Positions 26,818 to 34,643 of a stretch of DNA of 64,000 bases are shown here, piece by piece; within the stretch, counting starts at the first letter, position 1; each line of letters opens with the position of its first letter. Source of the stretch: an uncultured Clostridia bacterium (GTDB lineage Bacteria > Bacillota > Clostridia > Christensenellales > UBA1242). The notes below the pieces were generated by a model. The model ran no database searches. It was not told where the DNA came from and saw only the letters and a program-made list of their open reading frames with translations. The stretch lies in contig CALVNT010000008.1 of assembly GCA_944349925.1 (NCBI GenBank), forward strand, positions 1 to 64,000. Reading direction: 5' to 3'. The position numbers and the translations under genes are program-made.

Positions 26818-27000
26818 ATGAGCAGAACATGTGACATTTGTGGAAGAGGAAAATCAACAGGAAAACAAGTTTCTTTCTCAAATAAAAAATATAACAGAAC
26901 TTATGAATTAAACCTTCAACAAACAGTAATAGATGTTGATGGCAAACCTGTAAAAGTTAAAGCCTGCACAAAATGTATTAGAACAGCGAAGAAAGCATAA
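26818..27000 (+). CDS. rpmB: 50S ribosomal protein L28
   Basis: A 60-aa L28 protein: 'CDICGRGKSTGKQVSFSN' (first two cysteines) and 'VKACTKCIRTAKKA' (second pair), so it is the zinc-binding C+ form. The start follows GGGAGG. It lies divergent from the Asp23-fakA pair. The order fakA, Asp23, rpmB and a SpoVM-like gene matches the conserved Firmicutes neighbourhood of spoVM. Confidence 0.96.
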   Translation: MSRTCDICGRGKSTGKQVSFSNKKYNRTYELNLQQTVIDVDGKPVKVKACTKCIRTAKKA

Positions 27001-27025
27001 TCTTTTTCGCTTAATTTTTGTAAGG

Positions 27026-27052
27026 GCTTGAGAGAAAATCTCAAGCTTTTTT
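27026..27052 (+). terminator. Terminator after rpmB
   Basis: GCTTGAGA and TCTCAAGC form a perfect 8-bp stem around GAAAA, followed by six T. Confidence 0.92.
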
Positions 27053-27061
27053 ATTTAACGC

Positions 27062-27166
27062 CTACTCTTCTTCTTTCTTTTGGAATTTGCGTAAAAATCC
27101 CGCCATCCACTTTGGCGCTTTAATGCAGATTATGCGAAATTTCTTTTCCTCGTTTTGTTTTTTCAT
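27062..27166 (-). CDS. spoVM: SpoVM-like coat-anchoring peptide (34 aa)
   Basis: A 34-codon frame starting 8 bp after the feoB stop. Its core 'RIICIKAPKWMAGFLRKF' matches the SpoVM pattern I-K-x-P-K-[FW]-x-x-G-[IF]-[LV]-R: a short amphipathic helix with a helix-breaking Pro nine residues into the motif. Basic and acidic ends flank it; the N-terminus is ~8 residues longer than Bacillus SpoVM (26 aa). SpoVM sits on the curved forespore membrane and recruits SpoIVA. Context supports it: spoVM is next to rpmB-yloU-yloV in Bacillus, and the same genes are here. Ribosome site AAAGGGGA lies inside the feoB end, so translation is coupled. Too short for standard ORF finding. Confidence 0.75.
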   Translation of the reverse strand: MKKQNEEKKFRIICIKAPKWMAGFLRKFQKKEEE

Positions 27167-27174
27167 ATTATTTT

Positions 27175-29268
27175 TTATTCCCCTTTCAACCTTTTTGTGC
27201 AACTTTTTTCACAATCTTTACAGTCATTGCAAAGTTTTTTCTTTTTTATTTTTTTTATAATTGTAATGATACTTACAATTATTGCAAAAATACAAATCAC
27301 TGTAAGCATTACTTTTGCATAACCAAAAATTTGGATAAGCAAAGCCACATTATATATTATCATTGCCACAAAATAGGCAATAACAAATTGTGAGATTGCT
27401 CCAAAAATAGTCCATTTTTTGCCAATTTCTTTACTTAGCACGCCTACCGAAGCAAGACACGGAAAATACAAAAGACAAAAGACCAGATAAGATAAAACTG
27501 ATGCGCCGCTTGTAAAGAAAACTGCACTTGAGGTGTCTTTAATTGAAGATGAAAGTTGCCAGTTGTCAACATGATTAAAAAGTGCAATAGAAGATACAAT
27601 AACCTCTTTAGCAATCAAGCCTGCAATGAGCGCCGACACAAGTCCCCAACTGCCGAAACCCAATGGCACAAACATAGGAGCAAACAATTTTCCAAGCGTT
27701 TGCAAAATGCTCTCTGCTCCACTACTAGGCACATAATCTAAACTAAAAGAAAAACTAGAAAGCACCCAAATAATAGTGTTCATGGCAATGATTAAAGTCC
27801 CTACTCTAACCAAAAACATTTTGCAGTTTTCAAAAAAAACTTTTAATATTTGCTTAAAAGAGACACTACGATATGGCGGGAACTCCAAAATAAAAGACTG
27901 CTCTTTGCTTTTAAGGACTGTTTTTTCGAATATTAAACTCATTATGACAGCAATAACGACACCTAAAATATAAAGCCCCATAATAACAAAAATATTACTA
28001 GCACCAAAGAAAGCGCCTCCTAAGCAAACATATATAGGAAATTTTGCCGAACAACTCATATAGGGAGTTAAAAGCGCTGTTTTAACTTTTGCATTTTGAT
28101 CCTCCATATTTCTTGCCGTCAATATAGCGGTAGTCGAGCAACCAAAACCCATTAAAAGAGTATAAACGCTTTTCCCAGACAAACCAACTTTAGACAAAAT
28201 ATCTTCAGTAACAAATGCCACTCTTGCAAGATAGCCACTATCTTCGAGCAACGAAAGAAACACAAAAAGCAATGCTACTTGTGGCAAAAAGGTGATAACC
28301 GAGCCAACCCCTCCAAAGATAGCATTTTCAAAAAAGCCATAAATCCAACTGCTTGACCCAACCCAGTTTTCAATGACATGTAAAAATGGTGTCGAAACAA
28401 ATTTATTCAATAATAATTCTAGGCAATCAGATAAAAAAGCTCCAACAGAAAAAAATGTTAAATAAAAAACACCTGCCAAAATAAGCAAGAAAATAGGGAC
28501 AGCTAAAAACTTGTTAAGTAAGATATTATCTATCTTGCTTTGTCCGTAAATTTTATTATCCTTTTGCGTGCAATCGCTTAAAAGCTGGTCGATATAATCA
28601 TATCTTTCTTTGGCAACTTTCTCCGCTCCATTAAATTTTTCGTTAACATTAAATCTTTTTTTGATATCCTCATCATCTTCAAAAAGTTTAATTGCATAGA
28701 AAGTTTGTTTTTCTTTAGCAACACTTGCAGGCAAATTATTTACACAATCTTTTAAATTAAATTTGTTAAGATACGGCAAATTTGGCTTAACTTTTTTAAA
28801 ATTTACAATTTCATTTTTTAATATTTGCATACTTGCCTTATCAGATGCATCAAGTGCTAAAACCTTAACCCCCAATTTTTTTTCTAATTTTGCAAGGTCA
28901 ATTTTTCTTAATCTTTTTTTCTCAATTTGATTTACTAATACTATTAAATTTACACCAAGTTCAATCAAGCCAAGTGTTAGATATAGATTTCTTTGTAAAT
29001 TGTTATAATCACAAATGTTTATAACTATATCATTTTGATGAGAAAGTAAATAGTCTGTTGCAACTTTTTCTTCGAAAGATAATCGTGACAGTGAATAAAT
29101 GCCGGGCAAATCTACTACTTCTATTTTTTTACCATCAAAAAAGATATCCCGACTTTTTTCTTCGACGGTGACACCATGCCAATTCCCCACATGCTCATTT
29201 GCACCTGTCAAAGTGTTGAAAAGTGTTGTTTTTCCAGTATTAGGATTTCCAATCAAACTAACCCTCAT
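27175..29268 (-). CDS. feoB: Ferrous iron transporter FeoB
   Basis: Membrane Fe(II) transporter, 697 aa. The G domain has 'GNPNTGKTTLFN' (P-loop), 'DLPGIYSL' (G3) and 'VNQIEKKR' where most FeoB proteins have N-x-x-D; here the Asp is Glu. Two Gate domains and about eight membrane helices follow, with 'GFGCSTTAIL' and 'SCSAKFPIYVCLGGAFFG' carrying candidate Cys ligands. The C-terminus is Cys-rich ('CNDCKDCEKSC'). feoA lies just upstream and overlaps by 4 bp. The spoVM-like gene follows 8 bp after the stop. Iron control is likely but no Fur box was seen. Confidence 0.95.
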   Translation of the reverse strand: MRVSLIGNPNTGKTTLFNTLTGANEHVGNWHGVTVEEKSRDIFFDGKKIEVVDLPGIYSLSRLSFEEKVATDYLLSHQNDIVINICDYNNLQRNLYLTLGLIELGVNLIVLVNQIEKKRLRKIDLAKLEKKLGVKVLALDASDKASMQILKNEIVNFKKVKPNLPYLNKFNLKDCVNNLPASVAKEKQTFYAIKLFEDDEDIKKRFNVNEKFNGAEKVAKERYDYIDQLLSDCTQKDNKIYGQSKIDNILLNKFLAVPIFLLILAGVFYLTFFSVGAFLSDCLELLLNKFVSTPFLHVIENWVGSSSWIYGFFENAIFGGVGSVITFLPQVALLFVFLSLLEDSGYLARVAFVTEDILSKVGLSGKSVYTLLMGFGCSTTAILTARNMEDQNAKVKTALLTPYMSCSAKFPIYVCLGGAFFGASNIFVIMGLYILGVVIAVIMSLIFEKTVLKSKEQSFILEFPPYRSVSFKQILKVFFENCKMFLVRVGTLIIAMNTIIWVLSSFSFSLDYVPSSGAESILQTLGKLFAPMFVPLGFGSWGLVSALIAGLIAKEVIVSSIALFNHVDNWQLSSSIKDTSSAVFFTSGASVLSYLVFCLLYFPCLASVGVLSKEIGKKWTIFGAISQFVIAYFVAMIIYNVALLIQIFGYAKVMLTVICIFAIIVSIITIIKKIKKKKLCNDCKDCEKSCTKRLKGE

Positions 29269-29498
29269 TTCTCCTCCACAACAATTTGGTCTGCAATTTT
29301 AGATCGAAGAGATAAAAGATAACCCCTTATTTCAATCAATATAACTTTATTTAAAAGAGAACTTTTTAATTTTTTTACAATCTGTCCTTGAGTAAAACCA
29401 AGGTCAAAAAGTCTTCTTTTCACAGAAAGAGGACAATCATCAGAAATACGAACAATTCTCATGCTTTTAGATTTAGGACAGGAAAAAAGTGTTAACAT
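29265..29498 (-). CDS. feoA: FeoA-domain protein
   Basis: A 77-aa SH3-like FeoA protein ('RISDDCPLSVKRRLFDLGFTQGQIVKKL'-type core, with 'LGFTQGQIV' as signature). FeoA helps FeoB-dependent Fe(II) uptake. It overlaps feoB by four bases. The N-terminus 'MLTLFSCPKSKS' precedes the conserved start, and the internal Met at residue 13 could be the real beginning. Operon feoA-feoB. Confidence 0.85.
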   Translation of the reverse strand: MLTLFSCPKSKSMRIVRISDDCPLSVKRRLFDLGFTQGQIVKKLKSSLLNKVILIEIRGYLLSLRSKIADQIVVEEK

Positions 29499-29610
29499 AC
29501 AAATAATTTATTTTACTGTCCAAGACAAAATGACAAATTGATACAAAAATATAAAAAATATTTGCTATAATTAAAAAAATTGTGCTATATTTAGTGTAAG
29601 GAGAAGAGAA

Positions 29611-30054
29611 ATGAGATGTATATATTGTGGTCATAACGAAAGTAAAGTGTTAGATTCTAGAAATAGTGAAGAAGCAAATTCAATTAGAAGAAGAAGAGAG
29701 TGTCTTAATTGCGGAAGAAGATTTACAACATACGAAACTGTTGAAACAACACCCGTATTAGTTGTAAAAAACGATGGTTCTAGACAACCTTTTGATTCAA
29801 ACAAAGTTAAAAGTGGAATTATAAAAGCTTGCGAAAAACGCCCTGTATCTATGAGCCAAATTGATGGCATTGTATTAGAAATTGAAAAAAAAGCTCAATC
29901 AAAACCAAATCAAGAAATTTCTTCAGCGGAAATAGGAGAAATGGTTATGGACGCTTTAAAAGGATTAGACGAAGTCGCATTTGTTCGCTTTGCTTCAGTT
30001 TATCGCAAATTTGCTGATATAACATCATTTAAAAAATTACTTGAAAATATGTAA
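29611..30054 (+). CDS. nrdR: Transcriptional repressor NrdR
   Basis: Represses ribonucleotide reductase genes, responding to dATP/ATP. The zinc ribbon has C-x-x-C pairs 'CIYCGH' and 'CLNCGRRF', with 'RRRRECLN' basic segment. An ATP-cone follows (~49-139; 'VVKNDGSRQPFDSNKVKSGI' and 'FVRFASVYRKF'). 147 aa is typical. A strong AAGGAGAAG site precedes the ATG. It is divergent from feoA. nrd genes and NrdR boxes were not seen in the window. Confidence 0.95.
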   Translation: MRCIYCGHNESKVLDSRNSEEANSIRRRRECLNCGRRFTTYETVETTPVLVVKNDGSRQPFDSNKVKSGIIKACEKRPVSMSQIDGIVLEIEKKAQSKPNQEISSAEIGEMVMDALKGLDEVAFVRFASVYRKFADITSFKKLLENM

Positions 30055-30084
30055 TTTTTAAAGCTTGCAAGCATATATAAAATT

Positions 30085-30456
30085 ATGAAAAAAATTGAAT
30101 TAGCAGAGTTCTCGCTTGCAGAAATGATTTCTATAATATCAAAAAAAAGCATAGTCAACATTCTAGATATGAATGATTGCCTATGTTTTTTGTTTCAAGA
30201 TGGCGTAAGCGCTTATGAAATGCTAGATGCAATGGAGATTGCTAGGCCTTACATTTTAAAAAAATATCCTAAATTAAAAGATTTTGAAACTTTCCAAATG
30301 CATTTTAGTGATGGAAACAACATAAAAAAGTGCAAAGAAGAAATAGACCAATTTGTATTAAATAAAGAAAAAATATATGGAAAAAGTTTTATTTTAAAAC
30401 CATTACCTGAAAAAGAGCGTCTGAAACTTTTAAATTTTGAAGAAGAAAATATTTAA
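30085..30456 (+). CDS. Hypothetical protein (123 aa)
   Basis: Not recognised. A small soluble Lys/Glu/Leu-rich protein, mostly helical, with two cysteines and no membrane helix. It lies 30 bp after nrdR on the same strand, so it may be co-transcribed, but no ribosome-binding site is clear. The start ATG-AAA-AAA is the only reasonable one. Ends 38 bp from the convergent kinase/CYTH gene. No function proposed. Confidence 0.6.
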   Translation: MKKIELAEFSLAEMISIISKKSIVNILDMNDCLCFLFQDGVSAYEMLDAMEIARPYILKKYPKLKDFETFQMHFSDGNNIKKCKEEIDQFVLNKEKIYGKSFILKPLPEKERLKLLNFEEENI

Positions 30457-30493
30457 ACTTTAAGTAAATAACACTCTTATTAAATTTTATTCT

Positions 30494-31531
30494 TTATTTT
30501 TCATTTGCAATATCAGAAAATGATGTGTTTTGCAAATTTATGTTTTTGTATTTTTTGCTTTTAGTAACATCTCTGCCAAACCAAGAAGGCTCTTTAAACT
30601 TTTTTGCTTCTGCTAAAGAAGAAAATTCTACTTCAACTGTTCTAAGCCCTTTCAATTTTCCAAGATAAAAGTCAATTTCTGCCGTTTTGTTTGCTAAAGG
30701 ATAATAAAATCGCACTTTTTTAATAATATCATCACTTGCTTTTTTTAAAAGAGATTGATATTCTTCCTCTGAAATTTCATATTCAAATTCTTGTCTTTCT
30801 ATACCCGAGCCAAATTTTTCTGTAATATAAAACTTTTTGTGATTGATATCTCGAACGCGATATTCTTTTTCATTCGAATTAAGATAAAATTGAGTAATAA
30901 AATCTTTTTTGCAATCTTTTAAACCTTTGGGCATTGATTTTAAAATAAACTTGCGTTCAATTTCATTTCCGTCTTTTTTTAGTTTTTCATTATTTTTTAT
31001 TCTTTCTACAATTTTATTTACAATTATTTCGCAACAGTCTTGACTAGAAGAGAGCGTTTGAAAATCAATAGGTAAACTAGACATCAATGCTTGCAAAACT
31101 TTTTCTTCCTTTTTTGCCTGCTCTTCATTTTGATAACGCCCTTCTTGCTTATATTCATGGTCTCTTTTTATGAAAAAGTTTAAATTGTCAAAAGTTGAAT
31201 AACAGTATAAAACAATATCATTGAATGTTTTGTTTGGAATTTGATTAAAGTTCCCCTTACTATTGTAGAAAATACTAAGTAAAATTGGTGAATCGGTTAC
31301 AATTATTTTCACCTTATCTCTTATACTGTCCAAATTGTAATATTGATTAGCAAATATGTAAAGCTGATTATTTAATTTCTTAAAATTTTCTTCATACACA
31401 ATTTGCTTGGCAAACTCTGGTACATACTCACAATTATACCCTTTCATTTTTAAACTAGCAAAAACTCTAGTGGCTAGCGTCGACTTGCCCGAGCCTGCCG
31501 CTCCTAATAAATTTACAACAATAGTTTTCAT
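30494..31531 (-). CDS. P-loop kinase (NadR/AAA_28-like) fused to a CYTH domain
   Basis: Residues 1-185 are a P-loop domain starting 'NLLGAAGSGKSTLA' with 'YVPEFAKQI' and 'DSPILLSIFY', as in NadR-type nicotinamide riboside kinases and related AAA_28 proteins. Residues ~190-345 are a CYTH domain with the characteristic 'EIERKFIL', basic 'EYRVRD' and acidic 'AEIDFYLG' and 'VEVEFSS' strands; CYTH proteins bind triphosphates through metal. The fusion suggests handling of a nucleotide or organic phosphate. A 17-bp operator identical in 15 of 17 positions to the one in the nrtR promoter lies 20 bp before the start, so NAD or Nudix-related regulation is likely (inference). Confidence 0.75.
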   Translation of the reverse strand: MKTIVVNLLGAAGSGKSTLATRVFASLKMKGYNCEYVPEFAKQIVYEENFKKLNNQLYIFANQYYNLDSIRDKVKIIVTDSPILLSIFYNSKGNFNQIPNKTFNDIVLYCYSTFDNLNFFIKRDHEYKQEGRYQNEEQAKKEEKVLQALMSSLPIDFQTLSSSQDCCEIIVNKIVERIKNNEKLKKDGNEIERKFILKSMPKGLKDCKKDFITQFYLNSNEKEYRVRDINHKKFYITEKFGSGIERQEFEYEISEEEYQSLLKKASDDIIKKVRFYYPLANKTAEIDFYLGKLKGLRTVEVEFSSLAEAKKFKEPSWFGRDVTKSKKYKNINLQNTSFSDIANEK

Positions 31532-31550
31532 AAAATCTCCTCCTTAAGTT

Positions 31551-31567
31551 TGCGTATTTTGTACGCA
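31551..31567. promoter_or_regulatory. Putative NrtR operator before the kinase/CYTH gene
   Basis: TGCGTATTTTGTACGCA: inverted repeat TGCGTA / TACGCA around five bases. The same element, with one half changed by one base and the central five reversed in strand, lies in the nrtR promoter. Its position upstream of the ribosome site fits a repressor site. Confidence 0.75.
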
Positions 31568-31584
31568 TTTATATTGATATATAA

Positions 31585-31602
31585 AAAGGGATAAAACCCT
31601 TT
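31585..31602 (-). terminator. Weak terminator after nrtR
   Basis: AAAGGG and CCCTTT form a 6-bp stem with a 6-nt loop and short T-run on the minus strand. It would separate nrtR from the kinase/CYTH gene, which then needs its own promoter. Confidence 0.5.
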
Positions 31603-31613
31603 AATATCTAAAC

Positions 31614-32264
31614 TTAATCTGCAAACATGTAAAGTTTAGAAGGTTTTTTCCCGTTTGCACTTTCAATTTTGCCGGTATCAATAATAATATTTTTTTGTAA
31701 AAGCCTTTTTCTAAAATTACGCCTATCAACATGTTTGTTTAAAATGCTTTCGTAAGCCTTATGTAAGGAAGGCAAAGTAAAATACTTTGGAAATAAATCT
31801 TTTAAAATATTAGTGTCAAAAATTTGTCCTTTTAGAAATTCGATAGCATCACCAAGAATTTCTTGATGGTCGTAACCCAAATTAGGAATTCTATCAATCA
31901 AAAACCAATCAGCATCTTGCGTTTTAGTTGTTTCTTTTAAGAATTTTACTCTATTTGCATCAATAACTCCAATATAAGCAATAGCAATCATTCTGCACAC
32001 AGGACTTCTGTCTGGCTTAGAATAAACATTAAACATTTTAAATTTAATATTTTTAAGACCTGCTTTTTCCAGCATTTCTCTTTTCATTGCACTATCAACA
32101 TCTTCGTTGTTATAGCACGCCCCGCCAAGTAAAATCCATTTGTCTTTAAAAGGTTGATTTTTTCTTTTGATAAGAAAAACTTTAACTTTTCCCTCTTCCG
32201 CAGTAAAAAGCGCAAGCACGACATGAATACCTTGATTTTTATAAAGCGGATTTTTGATATCCAT
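31614..32264 (-). CDS. NrtR-type Nudix transcriptional regulator
   Basis: The N-terminal ~140 residues are a Nudix domain with box 'GGACYNNEDVDSAMKREM' followed by LEKAGL; in the R-E-x-x-E-E position the second Glu is Lys, a change expected for a regulator that has lost hydrolase activity. The C-terminal ~70 residues are a winged helix ('DRRNFRKRLLQKNII', then 'GKKPSKLYMF'), the NrtR arrangement. NrtR members regulate NAD or, in some clades, sugar metabolism. The gene is autoregulated in all likelihood: a palindrome lies in the spacer of its own promoter. The nearby kinase/CYTH fusion shares the site. Confidence 0.82.
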   Translation of the reverse strand: MDIKNPLYKNQGIHVVLALFTAEEGKVKVFLIKRKNQPFKDKWILLGGACYNNEDVDSAMKREMLEKAGLKNIKFKMFNVYSKPDRSPVCRMIAIAYIGVIDANRVKFLKETTKTQDADWFLIDRIPNLGYDHQEILGDAIEFLKGQIFDTNILKDLFPKYFTLPSLHKAYESILNKHVDRRNFRKRLLQKNIIIDTGKIESANGKKPSKLYMFAD

Positions 32265-32283
32265 TTAAACTCCTTACTTTTTT

Positions 32284-32312
32284 ATTATATGCGTACAAAA
32301 TACACAAGTCAA
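32284..32312 (-). promoter_or_regulatory. nrtR promoter with operator filling the -35/-10 spacer
   Basis: On the minus strand TTGACT and TATAAT are exactly 17 bp apart and those 17 bp are the palindromic element TGTGTATTTTGTACGCA. A bound regulator would cover the spacer and both boxes. Position and near-identity to the element before the kinase/CYTH gene point to autoregulation. Confidence 0.82.
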
Positions 32313-32364
32313 GCAATTTAAAAAAAATTTATAGATTTCTCTATAAATTTTTTTGTGCAATTAA

Positions 32365-34032
32365 TTAAACTTTTTGCCAGAAATACCACAAGTAATTATC
32401 TTTTAAATACCCTGCCGTAGTAGATGTGTTTTTTAAATTTTCTGAATCAATATTTATCACATCGATTGAAAAATCTTCTCTTACAGATACCTGCCAACCT
32501 TCAGTATCTTCAAATACAACATTTGCGAGTCCACTGCAGCTATCAAAAGCATATGCACCAATACTTACAATACTAGTTGGTATTGTTATCTGTGTTAAAG
32601 CACTACATTCTCTAAACGCAGATTGACCAATATTAATAACATTATCACCTAAATCTACATTTTGTAAATTAGAACATTGCGTAAATGCATACTCGCCTAT
32701 TTGTTTAGTGCCTTGAATAGTTATTTTATTTAGTGTGTTATTAACGGCAAAGGATATATCTAAAATTAAAATTGAATCAGGAATAGTTATTTCAGTTACT
32801 TTATCTGCAAAAACTGTATCACCCGACACAGAATCAAAAGTTCTTTCAACTCCTATTACTTTTATTATTTTAGAATCAAATTCAAAACTAGTTGGTAATG
32901 TTATAATTTGGCTTTCTCCTATGTATTGTTTTATAAATGCTACATTTGCATCAGAATAATAAGTATATTTATAATCGCTCACTGTGACTTCTTGTATATT
33001 ATCTTTATTTATAAAAATAATTCTGTAATTAGGATCGGCTTCATAATTAATTTGTAAATTTACAACACCATTTTCTATTTCATCAAACTTATTTTCTGCA
33101 AAGTCTAAATCGTTTTGTGTATATTTACTACTACTTCCCATTATAGATAAAATTTCAGATTTATACTCTAAAACTTCTGTTAGAGTTGCATTATCTAACA
33201 AAAAATTAGATTGTAATTCATTAAGTTTTTCTTGACTTAATGAAGTACTTAAACTACCATCATTAAGTTCAAAAGCAAAATTATAGAGTTGATGACTGAC
33301 GCTGTTGACGTACTCTACATGATTTGTTTCTAAGTTTTCATAACCTAATAGTAAGCACCCTTCTTTAGGTTTAGCAACAACATCTATGGTTTTATCTATA
33401 TCATTTATTGTATATTCTATTGTTCCCAAACTTTCATTATTCGAAACAACTGGATCAGGCGCAACATAACTTTCATCACTTAAATCAATTGTGTAACCAA
33501 ATTGTACTCCACTTACCGGTTGATTTTTATCGGCTACTGAAAAAGTTATTTTAAAAGTTGTTGTGCTTTCACTTTCTGTCGTGCTTTTTGGCAAAGCATA
33601 TGTAGAACCCGCTGTATATTGTCCATCATCTCTTGTTATTGTCTTGTCTACATTTTCTATAGTTTGATAGTTATCTAAAATCTTAACATTTACCGCATTT
33701 TCTTTACTAAGATTTGTAATTTTGATAGCAATAACTATGTCAAATACTTCGTCATCATTTCTGCCAAATGTTAAAGCCTTGTTTTTCCATGTTTCAACAT
33801 CTCCACTTGACTCACCATCATTCGCGGAAAATATCAAAGTATCTAAAGTTTGTGGCTCGCTTGTTCCTGTTATTGATCCTTCAATTTTTACATTAACATC
33901 GTTTGCGTCAAAAGTTAAACTTCCTCCCATTTCTATTTTTACGCTTTGCGCTGCCCATACTCCTATTATTAGCAAAGCAAGCACTAAACAAAATGCAGAA
34001 ATACTAGCAACCATTTTACTTCGAAGTGTCAT
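32365..34032 (-). CDS. BspA-like leucine-rich-repeat secreted or surface protein (555 aa)
   Basis: A signal-peptide-like N-terminus ('MVASISAFCLVLALLIIGVW', after a basic start) resembles secreted SipW/TasA-type leaders. The middle is Asn/Asp/Ser/Thr-rich with beta character (40-370). The C-terminal ~160 residues hold about four BspA-type LRR_5 repeats ('IGEYAFTQCSNLQNVDLGD', 'IGQSAFRECSALTQITIPT', 'IGAYAFDSCSGLANVVFED' and a more divergent one). It ends in Trp/Tyr-rich 'LWYFWQKV'. BspA-type proteins mediate adhesion. There is no LPxTG or anchor, so attachment is unclear. A nine-G tract inside its promoter spacer suggests switchable expression. Confidence 0.82.
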   Translation of the reverse strand: MTLRSKMVASISAFCLVLALLIIGVWAAQSVKIEMGGSLTFDANDVNVKIEGSITGTSEPQTLDTLIFSANDGESSGDVETWKNKALTFGRNDDEVFDIVIAIKITNLSKENAVNVKILDNYQTIENVDKTITRDDGQYTAGSTYALPKSTTESESTTTFKITFSVADKNQPVSGVQFGYTIDLSDESYVAPDPVVSNNESLGTIEYTINDIDKTIDVVAKPKEGCLLLGYENLETNHVEYVNSVSHQLYNFAFELNDGSLSTSLSQEKLNELQSNFLLDNATLTEVLEYKSEILSIMGSSSKYTQNDLDFAENKFDEIENGVVNLQINYEADPNYRIIFINKDNIQEVTVSDYKYTYYSDANVAFIKQYIGESQIITLPTSFEFDSKIIKVIGVERTFDSVSGDTVFADKVTEITIPDSILILDISFAVNNTLNKITIQGTKQIGEYAFTQCSNLQNVDLGDNVINIGQSAFRECSALTQITIPTSIVSIGAYAFDSCSGLANVVFEDTEGWQVSVREDFSIDVINIDSENLKNTSTTAGYLKDNYLWYFWQKV

Positions 34033-34100
34033 TTGTTTTTCCCTCCTATTTTTTTACAAAATTCAACTTCTTTCTAGTTATTATTTTTATCAGTCAATCA

Positions 34101-34128
34101 ATTATACCCCCCCCCGCAATTTTGTCAA
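34101..34128 (-). promoter_or_regulatory. Promoter with a nine-G tract in the spacer
   Basis: On the minus strand, TTGACA, a 16-bp spacer and TATAAT: two perfect boxes. Nine consecutive G (34107-34115, C on the plus strand) fill the 3' part of the spacer next to the -10 box. In a genome this AT-rich such a run is striking. Gain or loss of one G changes the spacer to 17 or 15 bp, which alters promoter strength. Confidence 0.85.
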
Positions 34129-34246
34129 ATATTTTCGACATTTTTCTAAATTTTTATTAAAATACTTATTTTTGAAAACTTTTTTACAAAATACAAATGC
34201 ATAATGATGAATTTAAATTTAATTAAAACTATAGTATTTTAAATAA

Positions 34247-34277
34247 AAAACTCTAACAGTTTATTTGTTAGAGTTTT
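34247..34277. terminator. Terminator after the ylmC gene
   Basis: AAAACTCTAACA and TGTTAGAGTTTT form a perfect 12-bp stem with a 7-nt loop; works on both strands, most naturally for the minus-strand ylmC gene. A further TTAGAGTT repeat follows. Confidence 0.85.
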
Positions 34278-34325
34278 GTTAGAGTTATATCCAAAATTTA
34301 TTTACGATTTTTCCATCACTAAATT

Positions 34326-34607
34326 TTATTTTTTTTGCAAAACTGAATAAGGATTTTCGGGAACACCTTGCCCTTGAACTTCAACCAAAATGGCGTCTTC
34401 ACCTATTTTCACTATACAACCAAAAGGGATAAAAAGCTGATTGGTGTTTTTAAAAACATTCCAGCCCGATCTTTCGCCCGGCACTAAAATGCCCAGCACT
34501 CTTGCCGTAGACAAATCAAAAATAATATCTAGAATATGACCTAATTTGCGCCCATCGAGCACATTTACCACTTCTTTGCATCTTAATTCTAAAAATGAAC
34601 TTTCCAT
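34326..34607 (-). CDS. ylmC: YlmC/YmxH-family PRC-barrel sporulation protein
   Basis: A 93-aa PRC-barrel protein: 'SSFLELRCKEVVNVLDGRKLG', a beta barrel with 'LGILVPGERSG' and 'FIPFGCIVKIGEDAILVEV'. YlmC/YmxH genes follow sigG in many spore-formers, as here. The precise role is poorly known. It lies 36 bp after sigG on the same strand and probably shares its transcript. A strong terminator follows. Confidence 0.88.
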   Translation of the reverse strand: MESSFLELRCKEVVNVLDGRKLGHILDIIFDLSTARVLGILVPGERSGWNVFKNTNQLFIPFGCIVKIGEDAILVEVQGQGVPENPYSVLQKK

Positions 34608-34643
34608 TACTCATGATATATGTCGAATTTTTAAAAAAAATGA

